Positions 12,099 to 23,584 of a DNA stretch of 64,000 bases are shown one piece after another. The position numbers and the translations under genes are program-made. Source of the DNA: Paguma larvata (Eukaryota > Chordata > Mammalia > Carnivora > Viverridae); the NCBI GenBank assembly GCA_030068075.1, contig CM057829.1:85427132-85491131 (forward strand). The letters run 5' to 3'. The notes under the pieces are model-generated. The model was not told the origin of the DNA. It did no database searches and saw nothing but the letters and a program-made list of their open reading frames with translations. The stretch's first letter is position 1. The number at the start of each line of letters is the position of its first letter.

Positions 12099-12794
12099 AA
12101 AGTCCTTAATCTTTGAGAAATCCATCTCTAATGTAGATGAAAGTATTCCTCTGCTCTGAAATAACTAAGTAATTTAATGTAGCTCATTGAATATTCTATG
12201 TCCCAATCACTAGAATATTTAATGCACTTTTGTCTATCTATATTTCACATTCATTTCTGACCATTTTTCATGTCAAAATTTGTTTCATGTTAACATTTGA
12301 GGATTAATCTTTTCGTGTTGATTTCAGAGTATTATTAGAAGGCCTTTTCCCTCTTTTTCCTTTCTTTTTCTCACCCTCCCCCACCACACCAAATCTTTTG
12401 TTCCGCATTTCTGAGTCTGACACAAAAACATGGGATGAGAAGTTCGCTGCTTGTCAAGGTGTTAACAAGATCATCTAAAATAAACCTAGTGGGTAGCATT
12501 TCCAGATAAGATACAGCATCATGAATATGGATGTGAAAATAGTCAAGTTAGGAATTCACAAGAGCTACAGTTAAATCTTAACCTAAAAAAAGAAACTTAG
12601 TATTTTGCTGTCTCCTTTAATGAGCTTGAATATTCTCCAATTCTTTGTAGTAACATTTCTCATATATTGAAAAATGACAGTTGAAAACTCCCAACACATG
12701 ATGACTTATTACCATAAAATCCATAAATATAAAGTGCCTGTATATTCTCAGAATTAAAAGCTTACGACAGAGGTCATTTAAAAAAATAATTTTT
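12099..12794. other. Unique AT-rich non-coding stretch
   Basis: No repeat or gene recognised. It ends in the A-rich and T-rich target next to the SINE at 12795. The open frame at 12617-12820 reads into that SINE and is spurious. Confidence 0.5.
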
Positions 12795-12990
12795 GGGGGG
12801 TGCCTAGGTGGCTCAGACAATTAAGCACCTGACTCTTGGTTTCAGTTCAGATCCTGATCTCACTGTTCATGAGATAGAGCTCTGCATCGGGTTCTGTGCT
12901 GGCAGTGCGGACCCTGCTTGGGATTCTCTGTCTCCCTCCTCAGCTTGTGCTGTCTCTGTCACTCTCCAAATAAATAAATAAACTTCAAAA
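12795..12990 (+). mobile_element. Carnivore SINE, older copy
   Basis: Head 'gtgcctaggtggctcagac', box-B-like part 'ttcatgagatagagctctgc', CT-rich block and 'aaataaataaataaactt' tail. The body is shortened and diverged from the feline consensus. Confidence 0.92.
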
Positions 12991-13198
12991 TATATTAATA
13001 TTTTTTTCTCTTCCTTTTTACCACTTGAGTGGTAAAACACATAACTGGAAATGTGGTTCTGACTCTTGCTATTCTAACAAGTATCTTCTATAATCCCAGT
13101 GGAAAATGAGGGCATCCTGTGAGACTCTTTCATATGTGTGCAGTCATAAAGATATCAGACCTCAAAAATATCATTCCACAGATAAAGGAGCTAAAGGC

Positions 13199-13366
13199 AG
13201 GGGTGCCTGGGTGGTTCACTTGGTTAAGCTACCAACTCTTGATTTCTGCTCAGGTCTTGATCTCAGTACCATGGGATCGAGCCTGGCATTGAACCCCACA
13301 TCAGGCTCTGCACTGAGCATGGAGCCTGCTTAAGATTCTCTCTGTCCCTCTTTCTCTCCCTCTGCT

Positions 13367-13398
<32 letters not shown>

Positions 13399-13425
13399 AA
13401 AAAAAGAAAAAGAAAGAAAGAAATA
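13199..13425 (+). mobile_element. Carnivore SINE, older subfamily
   Basis: Head 'gggtgcctgggtggttcact'. The body reads 'ccatgggatcgagcctggc' and 'gcactgagcatggagcctgc', a variant shared with older carnivore subfamilies and unlike the 'gctcagagcctggagcc' body of young feline copies. It has a 28-base CT run (13365-13392) and an A-rich tail. Flanks 'agctaaaggcag' and 'agccaaaggag' may be a worn duplication. Confidence 0.92.
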
Positions 13426-13693
13426 GCCAAAGGAGTCAATATACTTGCCCAATAAAAAACAGCAAGCTGGTGGCTAAATATTAACAAAAACTGACTTGAC
13501 TTAAATAACCTCTCATTAGGTGCTTATCCCACTCCTATGTGAACATATTATCTCAGAACAAAGAATTTTGGCTTGAATATAGTGGGATAATATTAATATT
13601 ATATAATCCAGACATGCCAAAGACAAGAAGATGTAGTAGAAAACTCAAAGCTATCTTCCATCTCCAAAACTCTTCCCTAAAGTAGTGATCTAC

Positions 13694-13930
13694 ATGTATC
13701 ACTATTTTTTAAATGTTTATTTATTTTTGAGACAGAGAGAGACAGAGCATGAGTGGGGGAGGGGCAGAGAGACAGGGAGATACAGAATCCAAAGCAGGCT
13801 GCAGGCTCTGAGCTGTCAGCACAGAGCCCGACGCGGGGCTCGAACTCACAGACCGCGAGATCCTGACCTGAGCCGAAGTCGGACGCTCACCCAACTGAGC
13901 CACCCAGGCGCCCCTATGTATCACTATTTT
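13694..13930 (-). mobile_element. Young feline-type SINE, exact 15-bp duplication
   Basis: Body 13709-13914 on the minus strand is close to the feline SINE consensus: 'tttatttatttttgagacag' tail complement, 'gcaggctctgagctgtcagc', 'gagcccgacgcggggctcga', 'gagccacccaggcgcccc' head. Flanks 'atgtatcactatttt' at 13694-13708 and 13916-13930 are identical. The high similarity and exact duplication suggest a recent insertion. A 67-codon frame (13721-13924) is intrinsic to the SINE. Confidence 0.97.
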
Positions 13931-15645
13931 AAGGGCACATTTTTATACATAAGAAATATGATTACAAGAGGAGTGATTAAATCATGAATTTTCTAATCCT
14001 CTCTTCTTATAAATTACAGGGCAACCTATACTTTTTTGGTTAGAAACGATTTACTTACTTCAATTTCAAGCTGCTTCTTTGTGCCACATTGAGGTTTGCC
14101 TTGAGCCTCTTGGAACAAAGCCCACCTGTCTTTTCCCTACTTTATGATGCCGGACCTGAACTCCGCAAACTACTTTTCTTCTTTGCCAGCTGACTTGATC
14201 TCAGCTCTTCCAATTGCAAGTGTTAGAGGGAGAAGATGAGAATGCAGGAGAGACTGTTTTCCCCAGCAAGATCTGTCCCATAACTTTGCTCAAAATTTAC
14301 CCCAACACTTCTTTGTCCCTAGAGCCATAACTAGGGTCAAATCTGAACTTGCTCCAGGTAGTCAAATATAAGTATGACCAAAGAGGAAGTAGTTATATAC
14401 CAAAGAATTATAATATTTTGCTAATGTATATTGAAGAATCCTGGAGAATATGTATGTGAATAGATTTTAAGTTTGTATACCAAGGAGGACAGATTACAAT
14501 ACTATACCAGGCTGAATTCTTTGATAAAGGTGCCCTTACTAGAGATATTTGGTTTAATGTATCCATATTATTAGCCAGAATATGCTCTTACAGTTTAATT
14601 GCTTGACTAACACTTGGACCCATTGGTGGCCTATTCTTAATGAAGTTGAGATTCTAGTGTTTCCTACGCACAATACAGAGAAAGGAATACAAAAACTTAG
14701 GAAGACAGGTAAGTTAGAGCAGGTTTATCTTGCATAACTGACGTACACACATATCAATTATGTCCAGTGAGAAGGCCCAAAGACATTCATTCCCTTCACT
14801 AAGGTGTGGAGAAATATATTGTTGAGAATATCCATGAAAATATCTGTGTGCTCACATTTCTAAGCCAGTAAAGACCACTGGGATACTGCCACTGAGATGG
14901 AGTCCCTCACCACTCTGGAGATTCCGAAGTAGCAGGCACCAAGTGTTAGCATCTCACAGCCAAAACCAAAGTGGACATTTTAAATAAAAGGACTCAGACA
15001 CCCAGTGGTGTTCAGAATATTTTGACCCATACAGATACTTGGTGATGGCTGGTGGATCAGAGTGTCCCTGGGAATGAAATATACTGGTAACCTCGTATGA
15101 TATCGCTTGGATCTGTAAACAGATCTGATTGTCATAGCCAAAAGCCTGCCTCAGTGATGACTGGCTCTCATCTAGTTTTAATGCAGCAAAGGACATGGAT
15201 ATAAAAAGGAGTGAAAATTTGGGAACAATAATGCCATATACTATAAGAAGTTTAGCTGCACTGGGGAAGGGTGTCCCATTTCCAACTCATTCCTACACCT
15301 TGTGTCTAATTCCAGCAATCTATTAAATCCAAATTCATTAATAAGCATTCTCAGGGCAGCCTAAGTGTACGTGATCTCTTATCACAATGATCTTCTGTTT
15401 CTAAACTTTTGATCCATGAACTATGCACTTAAGTAAATATGTATTAATTATCATCATGTTGCTCAGGAGTTCTGAGTTCTATTGAGGGATACGCTTCAGT
15501 AGTCCACTATATTGACAAACATAAATTTGTCAATTTTCTTCTGACAGATTCCAGAATTTCTTCTGGTTTTTTTTTTCCTTACTAAACTAGACACTTTAGT
15601 AGATCTTATAAAACCTGTTAGGACTTGTACACACTCTGAGTCTTT
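13931..15645. other. Unassigned stretch
   Basis: No repeat called with confidence. The block at about 14800-15200 has a repeat-like texture and an 80-codon minus frame (14954-15196) that I cannot identify. It could be an old ERV or L1 interior, or unique DNA. 'gccagctgacttgatctcag' near 14190 faintly recalls an old interspersed repeat. Confidence 0.4.
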
Positions 15646-15840
15646 CTTTGAAAATATTCTTATCGTAGTCTCACTCTTAAATTTAGTTTATCTGGGTATA
15701 GAATCGATGCTTAAAGATATCATTTTATTGTATTCAAGTATCTATCTTTGAATAATAAATTTGCTGTCTATCTGATGATTATTCTTGACACATAAAGTAT
15801 TTTTCCTGATTTTAAAATGTTTTCTCTGTCTTTGATGTTC
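15646..15840 (-). mobile_element. Ancient L1M fragment (provisional)
   Basis: 'tttatctgggtatagaatcg' followed by T-rich text and 'ttttctctgtctttgatgttc' fits the complement of the old L1M ORF1-side region, which is also present at 31365-32215 and, in sense, at 58930-59730. Strongly diverged. Confidence 0.4.
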
Positions 15841-15849
15841 TCTAATTTA

Positions 15850-16995
15850 ATAACGGCTGATAATTTTCCAAAATTAATGACAAATGAAAAACTACAGATC
15901 CAGAAATCTCAGAGAATACCAATCAGGAAAAATGCAAACAGACTTATTCAAACTTCATAAAACCAATTAAAGACAAAGAGAAATTTTTTAAGGGACTCAG
16001 AGAAAAAAAAAAGAAAAAAAAAACTATCCAAGCTACAGAGAACAGGAATAAGAATTTCATCAGACTTCTGTTCAGAAACTATACATGTGTAAAAATTGCA
16101 AACTATTTAAAAAATATTTATGGAAAAAATCACCAATTTAGAATACTGTATCCACCAAAATTATCCTTCAAAAATGAAGAAGAGATAAAGAGTTCTCAGG
16201 CAAGCAAAACTTGATAGAATTTGTCAATATAAGACTGGCTTTCTGAGAAATTTTTAAAGAAGCTCTTCACATTGAATATCAGCTACACTCAAAAAAATAT
16301 ATAATAAAATAAATATAATAAAATATGTTCTTAAGAGAGAAGTCAGAAACTCAGATCTATCTGCATAAAGAAAGGAAGAGTATCGGAATAAAAGATGGTA
16401 AGATAGAATCTTTTAATTTTTTATTCATTTGATCTAACAAACAGTAGTTTGTTCAAAATAATGATAGCAAAAATGTATTAAGCAATTATAGCTTATGCAT
16501 ATGTAAAATAAATGACAGTTATGTTATAAGGACTGGTGAGATGAATTGGGAATATTATAAGGTATATGCCCTACCCATAAAGTGCTATTTGAAGCAGACT
16601 TAATATTAGTTGTAAATATATATGCACATTCTAGAACGATGACTAAAAAGAAATTTTTAAACAAGCATAATTTACATGCTAGGAGAGAAAATCGAACCAT
16701 TTGAAATGTTCAATTAAAACTAGAGAAGGCAGAAAAAGTGTAGTGGACTCAAAAAAAGCAAAGAGCAAGAAACTAATAGAAATTAGTTACAAATATACTA
16801 GATACTAAGCCAATATATCACCAATCACTTTAAATGTGAGTGATCTAAATATACCAATTAAAAGACAGAAAGTGTAAGAGAGTCAAAACAAAACAAAACA
16901 AAACAAAAACCCTCAAGATACAGTATATTTTTCCTAAAAGAAATCTGATTTAAATATAAAGACACAAAGTAAAGGATGGAGAAAAGTAAAGGATG
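15850..16995 (+). mobile_element. Ancient L1M fragment, ORF1 end to ORF2 start
   Basis: Old mammalian L1 in sense. ORF1-end phrases are 'ttttccaaaattaatgacaa', 'catcagacttctgttcag' and 'ctgtatccaccaaaattatc'. The inter-ORF phrases are 'agtttgttcaaaataatgat' and 'tatagcttatgcatatgt', and the ORF2 start phrase is 'ccaattaaaagacagaaagt'. Reading frames are destroyed. The full-length L1 at 17014 inserted into its downstream end, so this is the older layer. It contains an (AAAAC)n tract at 16886-16911. Confidence 0.75.
16886..16911 (+). repeat. (AAAAC)n microsatellite
   Basis: About five AAAAC units inside the ancient L1M fragment. Confidence 0.9.
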
Positions 16996-17013
16996 AAAGA
17001 AATGATGGAGAAA

Positions 17014-18500
17014 CTGGAGTTTAACACTTAAGGGGAAGATGATGGAATAAGAGGGTCCTAAGCTTATTGTCTCAAGGTTACAATAGGAAAATACCAACAT
17101 CAGTATAAATAACCCAGAAAATGGCCCAAAGACAAGGCAGGGCTCTCTACAGCTAGATGTAGAGAAAACGCCACATCAAAGAGGGTAGGAAGGGCAGAGA
17201 GGTAGTCAGGAGCTAAAGGGACCCAAGGGACTATCTGTAGAAGGGAGGGATGCCATGGATACAAAGGGGAAAAACATACCTTCATAGCGGGCACCTCAGG
17301 CACGGACAACCCGCAAGGGGAAGACGAATCCCAATAACATTTGGCTTTGAAAACCGGAGAGGTTGAATTTCATGAGTTCTTAGAGTCAGCAGAGCTTAAC
17401 ACCTGGAACTTTAAAAATCAGCAGGCTCACCTGGGCGAACGGGTAGGGTGAGAGGAACTGAGTCCTCCTCCTTAAAGAGACAGCACAACAAACAGCCTCA
17501 TGGAGATACAGTAGAGAAGGAGCACTTTGAAAAACATAAGGGGTATACCAGAGGGAGATTTGTTTACTAATTTCAGAAGGGCAGGGAAGACTTGGAAGAC
17601 TTCTCCGGTAAAAAAAAAAAAAAAAAAGATTGGCAGGCACCATTCCCTTCCCGACCCCGCCCCCCCAGGCTAGTCACACCTGCAGGAACCAGCAGGTGTC
17701 ATCATTTGCTACTTAATTTGCTATTTGCAATAGTGCATCCCACTCACATGTTCTGCTGGGGACATGCACCCTCCAGCCAGGCCTGACCTCCAAGTATCCT
17801 CCCACAGTGGACCTGTGCCAACCTTGCACACACCATGAGCCCTGCCCCCACATACTTCCGCAGATCCACCCCTGGAACCATGACAGCCTCAGTCCCTTGA
17901 AGTGGCAGGTCCTCTCTTACAGCAGACAGCATGGACCGTGTGAGCACCACACTTCAGGCATAATCCTGGCCAGAACCCATCAAAGTGGTGCCAAAAGACT
18001 GGCAATGTGCAAGTAGTCCAGACAGGAGCCAGCACTACTCCAAAGTGATTCTTGCCCCCAAGGAGAGGGAAAGATAACTACACACACCAGTCTGACTGTG
18101 ACCTCAGCAGTGGGCTAAGGACAGACATCTGGTGTGACTGCAAACCCTGGCCACCACAAAAGCTTCTTAGGGAAACACAGGGAAAGCACCCGGCATTTCA
18201 GTACTACTGCTTTTCAGGCAAATGCCTAGTCTCACTCAACCTAAGACCAATGCAGCCCCACACTGGCCCATGAACAACACAGGGACCAGACCTGCCCACA
18301 ATAAGCAAAGAAAGCCGTTGCAGACAACTGGGCTGAAGGCAAACACAGCTCAGCCATAACAGGAGAGTGCAAAAACACACAGGAGACATCCCTGAAGTGC
18401 CAGGCTCTGGTGAACAGGGAACTTTGCACTTCACAGGACCACAGGCCCTCTTCTTCATAAGGCCACCTAATTTCAAGAACAGGAGACAGAGCTAACTTTC
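17014..18500 (+). other. L1 5' UTR (internal promoter region)
   Basis: About 1.5 kb, richer in GC than its surroundings. It contains the recognisable L1 phrases 'taaataacccagaaaatggc', 'gagggtaggaagggcagaga', 'gtgcaagtagtccagacagg' and 'accagtctgactgtgacctc'. In intact L1 this region drives transcription from the element start. Here CpGs are mostly lost. Antisense frames of 90 and 106 codons (18204-18476, 18241-18561) are not conserved features I can support. Confidence 0.75.
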
Positions 18501-18534
18501 CTAACACATAAAAACAACATAGAAAGTTAGAACA

Positions 18535-19640
18535 ATGAGGAGACAGAGGAATATATACCAAAAGAAAGAACAGAATAAAATCACAACAAGAGGCCTAAAT
18601 GAAATGGAGATAAGTAATATTCCTGATATTAAAATAATAGTCATAAGATACTTAACTGAACTTGAGAAAAGAGTGGAGGACCTCAGTGAAATCCTCAAAA
18701 AGGAGAAAGAAAACAAAAAAAGAACCAATAAAGAGGAAGAGCTAAATAACTGAATTTTAAAATACACTAGGGGAATAAACAGTAGACAAGAAGCAGCAGA
18801 AGAACTGATCAGTGACCTAGAGGACAGAGTAACGGAAAGCAGTCAAGCTGAACAAAAGAGAGAAAAACAATAGTAAAACATGAAAATATACCTAGTGAAC
18901 TCAATGACACCATCAAGCATAATAACATCACCATTATATGGATCCCAAAAGGAGAAGAGAGAGAAAAGGGAGCAGAAAATTTATTTGGAGAAATAATAGC
19001 TGAAAACTTCCCAAATCTAGGGAAGGAAACAGATCCAGATATAGAAGGCACGGAGAGACCCCCAAAAGATAAACCCAAGGACATCCATATCAAGACACAG
19101 AGTAATTAAGATGGCAGAAAGTAGTGATCAACAGAGAATTTTGAAAGCATCAAGAAAAAGAAAACAGTTACATACAAGCAAAACCCCATAAGACCATCAG
19201 CTGATTTTTCAGGAGAAAATTTGGAGGCCAGAAGGAAGTGGCATGATATATTCAAAGCACTGAAAGGAAGAAAAAAAAAAAACTACAGTCAAGAATAATC
19301 TTGGGGCACCTGGGTGGCTCAGTTGGTTAAGCATCCAACTTTGGCTCAGGTCATGATCTCACGGTTCATGAGTTTGAGCCCCGCGTGGGGCTCTGTGCTG
19401 ACAGCTCAGAGCCTGGAGCCTGCTTCGGATTCTGTGTCCCCCTCTCTCTCTGCCCCTCCTCTGCTCATGCTCTGTCTCTCTCTCTCAAAAATAAATAAAC
19501 ATTAAAAAATAATAATACTCTATCCAGAAAGGCTATAATTCAAAATAGAAGGAAAAATAGAGTTTCCAAGATGAACAAAAGTTAAAGGAATTCATCACCA
19601 CTAACCCAGCCCTACAAGAAATGTGAAAGAGGAATCTTTG
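18535..19640 (+). pseudogene. L1 ORF1 remnant (RNA-binding coiled-coil protein)
   Basis: The first 72 codons (18535-18753) are open and read as an L1 ORF1p N-terminus. 'MRRQRNIYQKKEQNK' leads into a charged heptad-like helix ending 'LEKRVEDLSEILKKEKENKK'. In intact L1 this protein trimerises through the coiled coil and packages L1 RNA. A stop follows at codon 73. The RNA-recognition and C-terminal part continues in broken frames ('ataatagctgaaaacttccc', 'aaaatttggaggccagaag'). A SINE splits the gene at 19303-19508. The last recognisable ORF1 codons lie near 19575-19625 ('gaattcatcaccactaaccc'). Confidence 0.8.
19289..19515 (+). mobile_element. Feline-type SINE inside L1 ORF1
   Basis: Body 19303-19508: 'ggggcacctgggtggctcag' head, 'acagctcagagcctggagcc' body, 'tctcaaaaataaataaacatt' type tail. 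It inserted in the ORF1 3' half. The host phrase 'aagaataatct' recurs after the tail as 'taataatactct', which fits a worn duplication of the host L1 sequence. A 63-codon frame (19314-19505) is intrinsic to the SINE. Confidence 0.95.
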
Positions 19641-19984
19641 AGTGTAAAGGAAAGAATAAGTAGGAATAAGAAAAGTAAGAAACACAAAAGCGGTAAAAAT
19701 AAGTATATCTATAAAAATCAGTCAAGGGATTCACAAAATAAAAGGATGTAAAAGAATGGGTTCAAATTTAAGTGACAATCAACTTAATGTAGACTGCTAT
19801 ATGTAAAAGATGTTATGTACAACCTGAATAGTTACCACAAATCAAAAACCAGTAACAGATAGGCAAAAAATAAAGGGAAAGGAATCCAAGTATACCACTA
19901 AAGACAGCCAACAAACCATGGGAGAAGAGAGTAAGAGAAGAAAAGAAGAGAGAACTACAAAAACGACCATAAAACAAGTAACAA

Positions 19985-20467
19985 AATGGCAATAAATACA
20001 TAACTATTAACAATTACTTTGAATGTCAATGTGCTAAATACTCCAATCAAAAACACAGGATGATGGAATGAATAAAAAAGCAAGACCCATCTATATGCTG
20101 ACTACAAGAGACTCATTTCAGACCTAGAGACACATGCAGATTGATACTGAAGGAATGGAGAAGCATTTGTCATGCAAATGGAAGTGAAAAGAAAGCCAGG
20201 GTAGCAATACTTATATGGATAAAATCAACTTTAAAACAAAGACTTTAACAATATAATTATATTATAGACAATATAATAAGAGAAAATAATCCATCAAGAA
20301 GATATAACAATTGTAAATATTTATGCACTCAAGATGGGAGCACCCAAATACATAAAGAAGCTAATAAAAAACATAAAAGAAATAATCAATAGTAATACAA
20401 CAATAGTAGGGAACTTTAACATGCCACTTACATCAATGGATAGATCATTCAAACAGAAAATCAACAA
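19985..20467 (+). pseudogene. L1 ORF2 remnant, N-terminal endonuclease half
   Basis: The first part of the apurinic-type endonuclease domain is recognisable at DNA level: 'aaaaaagcaagacccatcta', 'gactacaagagactcatttc', 'aggaatggagaagcatttg' and 'gaactttaacatgccactt' (the GDFN-like strand). Frames are broken by several stops, and the segment is cut at about 20467 by the nested L1. Confidence 0.75.
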
Positions 20468-21030
20468 AATACTAATTAAAATGTATACATGCACCCAATG
20501 TTTATAGAATAATAGCCAAAATATGGAAATAGCCCAAGTGTCCATCAACTGATGAATGAATAAGGAAGATGTGGTATGTGTATATATAGATAGATATAGA
20601 TACAGATATAGATGATACAGATATAGATAGATATCTGCCTTATAGATAGAATGAAATCTTGCCATTGGCAACAACATAGATGAAGCTAGAGACTATTATG
20701 CTAAGCAAAATAAAACAGAGAAGACAAACACTATATTATTTCACTCATATGTGTAATTTAAGAAAGAAAACAAATGAGCACAGGGGAAAAAGAGAGAGAA
20801 GTAACCAAGAAACAGACTCTTGACTATAGAAAACAAACTGATGGTTACCAGAGGGGAGATGGGTAGGGGGATGGGTTAAATGGAGGAAGGGGATTAAGGA
20901 ATGCACTTGTTTTGATGAGCACCGGGTGTTGGATGGAAGTGTTGAATCACTATATTGTACACTGAAGTTAATATTATACTGTATGTTATCTAACTGGAAT
21001 TTGAATAAAAACGTTAAAAGAAATCAATAA
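20455..21030 (+). mobile_element. 5'-truncated L1 nested in the full-length L1
   Basis: A 3'-end L1 of about 550 bp (body about 20468-21018) lies in sense inside the host ORF2 endonuclease region. It starts in the ORF2 C-terminal phrase 'caccc aatgtttatag' (spaced here), passes 'gtccatcaactgatgaatga', and has 3'-UTR text 'gatggttaccagaggggaga' and an end near 'aataaaaacgttaaaag'. Flanks 'agaaaatcaacaa' and 'agaaatcaataa' fit a diverged duplication of host sequence. A GATA-rich patch lies at 20580-20635. It post-dates the host L1. Confidence 0.85.
20580..20635 (+). repeat. GATA-rich simple repeat
   Basis: Imperfect TAGA/TACAGA units inside the nested L1, at the point where L1 normally reads 'tatatacacaatgg'. 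Confidence 0.8.
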
Positions 21031-21043
21031 GGAAACAGCGGCT

Positions 21044-21487
21044 TTGAACGATATAATCAACCAGATGGATCTAACAGATATATTCAGAACATTCCATCCT
21101 AAAACAACAGAAAACATTCTTCTCCAGTGCACATGGAATATTCTCCAGAATAGATCACACATAAGGCCACAAAATAAGTCTCAAAAATTTGGAAAGATCA
21201 AAGGCATACCATGTACCTTTTCTGACCATAACACTATGAAACTAGAAGTCAATCAAAAGAAAAAACCCAGAAAGAACACAAATACATGGAAGTTATATAA
21301 CATGACACTAAACAATGAATGGGTCAACGAAAAAATCAAAGAGGAAATCAAAAAATACATGGAGACAAATGAAAAAAGAAAACACACAGTCCAAAATCCT
21401 TGGGATGCAGCAAAAACTGTTCTAAGAGGGACGTTTACTGTAGTTCAGGTCTACATCAAGAAGCAAGACAAATCTCAAACAATCTAA
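21044..21487 (+). pseudogene. L1 ORF2 remnant, endonuclease C-terminal half
   Basis: A 147-codon open stretch that resumes ORF2 after the nested L1. Residues 8-20 'MDLTDIFRTFHPK' and residues 59-63 'FSDHN' mark the endonuclease fold, with SDH its catalytic histidine motif. The usual I-D-H step before it reads 'RSHI' here, so an expected aspartate position is lost. This is the longest intact piece of L1 coding sequence in the window. No start codon of its own is expected, and the frame stops at 21485. Confidence 0.85.
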
Positions 21488-22172
21488 CCTTATACCTAAA
21501 GGAGCTATAAAAAGAAGAACAAACAAAACTCAAAATCAGTAGAAAGAAGCAAATAATAAAGATTAGGTCAGAAATAAACAAAATAGAAACTTGTAAAAAA
21601 AAAAAGAAATAGAACAGATCAATGAAACCAGGAGCTGGTTCTTTGAAAAGATCAACAATATTGATAAATCACTAGCCAGACTTACTAAGAAAAAAATAAA
21701 AAGAGAGGGAGGACTCAAATAAATAAAGTCAGAAGTGAAAAGGGAGAAATAACAACTGACACTACAGAATTGCAAGGGATATAAGAGAATATTATGAAAA
21801 ATTATATTCCAACAAATTGGACAACCTAAAAGAAATGGGTAAATTCCTAGAAACATATAACCTCTCAAAACTGAATCAGGAAGAAATAGAAAATTTGAAC
21901 AGATTGATATCCTACAATGAAATTTAATCAGTTATCAAAAAACTCCCAACAAACAAATGTCCAAGACAGATGGCTTCACAGGTAAATTCTACAAGAAGAG
22001 TTCATACTTATTCTTCTCAAACTATTTCAAAAAATAGAACCCATTCTATGGTGCCAGACTTACTCTGATATCAAAACCAGATAAAGACACTACAAAAAAA
22101 GAGAACCACAGGCCAATATTTGTGATAAATATAGATGCAAAAATCCTCAACAAAATATTAGCAAACTGAATC

Positions 22173-22391
22173 CAACAATACATTTTATTCTTTTAAGTTT
22201 ATTTATTTTTGAAGGAGAGAGAGACAGAGTGAGAGGGAGACAGAATCTGAAGCAGGCTCCAGGCTCTGAGCTGTCAGCACAGAGACCGATGCAGGGCTCA
22301 CACCCACAAACTATGAGATCATGACCTGAGCCGAAGTTGGACACTTAACCAACTGAGCCACCCAGGTCCCCCCCCCCCAACAATACATTTT
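22173..22391 (-). mobile_element. Carnivore SINE with exact 14-bp duplication, inside L1 ORF2
   Basis: Body 22187-22377, minus strand, with exact flanks 'caacaatacatttt' at 22173-22186 and 22378-22391. The SINE head ends in a C run of about 10 bases ('ccaggtcccccccccc'), longer than usual and a possible slippage site. The middle is shortened beside the CT-rich region. Confidence 0.96.
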
Positions 22392-23566
22392 AAAAATCAT
22401 TCACCACAATCAGTAGGATTTATTCCTGGGATAAAAGGAAGGTTCAATATTCACAAATCTATCAATATGACACATCACATCAACAAGAGAAAGGATAAAA
22501 GTATGCGATCATTTCAACAGATGCGGAAAATCATTTGACAAAGTACAACATCCATCCTCGACCAAGTAGGATTAGTGGGAACATACCACGACGAAATAAA
22601 GCCCATCTATAAAAACCCCACAGTTTAACTATCAGCTATAATGAAATAGCAGAAAGAGAAGTTAAGAAAACAATCCCATTTACAATTGTACCAAAAATAA
22701 TAAAATACATAGGAATAAATTAACCAAGGAGGTAAAAAGGCCTAAACTCATAAAACTTTAAAACAGTGATGAAAGAAATTGAAAATCAAACAAATGCATG
22801 GAAAGATATTCCTGGCTCATGAATTGGAAGAACAAATATTGTTAAAATGTCTATACTGCCCAAAGCAATCAGCAGATTTAATGCAATCCCTAACAAAATA
22901 CCAACAGCATTTTTCACAGAACTAGAGCAAATAATTCTAAAATTTGTATGGAACCACAAAATACCCTGAATAGCCAAAGCAACCTTGAAAAAGAACAAAA
23001 CTAGACGTGTCACAATCCCAGATTTCAAGATATACTACAAAGCTGTAATAATCAAAACAGCATGGTACACCTAAATAGACACATAAATCAACAGAACAGA
23101 ATAGAAAGCCCAGAAATAAGCCCACAATTACATGGTCAATTAACCTTCAACAAAGGAAGCAAGAATATGCAATGAAATAAAAACAATCTCTTCAACAAAT
23201 GGTAGTGGGGAAATTGGGCAGCTACATGCAAAAGAATAAAACTGGACTTTTTCTTACACCACACACAAATATAAATTCAAAATAGGTTAAAAAACTAAAT
23301 GGGAGACCTGAAACCATAAAAATCACAGTAGAAAGCACAAGTAATAATTTCTCTAACATTGGTCATAGCAACATTTTTCCAGATATGTTTCCTGAGGCAA
23401 GGGAAACAAAAGAAAAAATAAACTATTGGTACTACATCAAAATAAAAAGCTTCTGTGTAGGAAACAGTTAACAATACTTAATGATAATCTACTGAATAGA
23501 AGATATTTACAAGTGACATCCAATAAAGGGTTAGTACCCTGAATACATAAAGAACTTATGCACTCA

Positions 23567-23584
23567 ACACACACACACACACAC
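23567..23584 (+). repeat. (CA)n microsatellite, short
   Basis: About nine CA units within L1 ORF2 remnant text. Confidence 0.85.

Noticed and set aside
18204..18561. Antisense frames in the L1 5' UTR as an ORF0-like gene
   Set aside because: Primate L1 has an antisense ORF0, but these 90- and 106-codon frames lie in a decayed carnivore copy and share no feature I can tie to ORF0.
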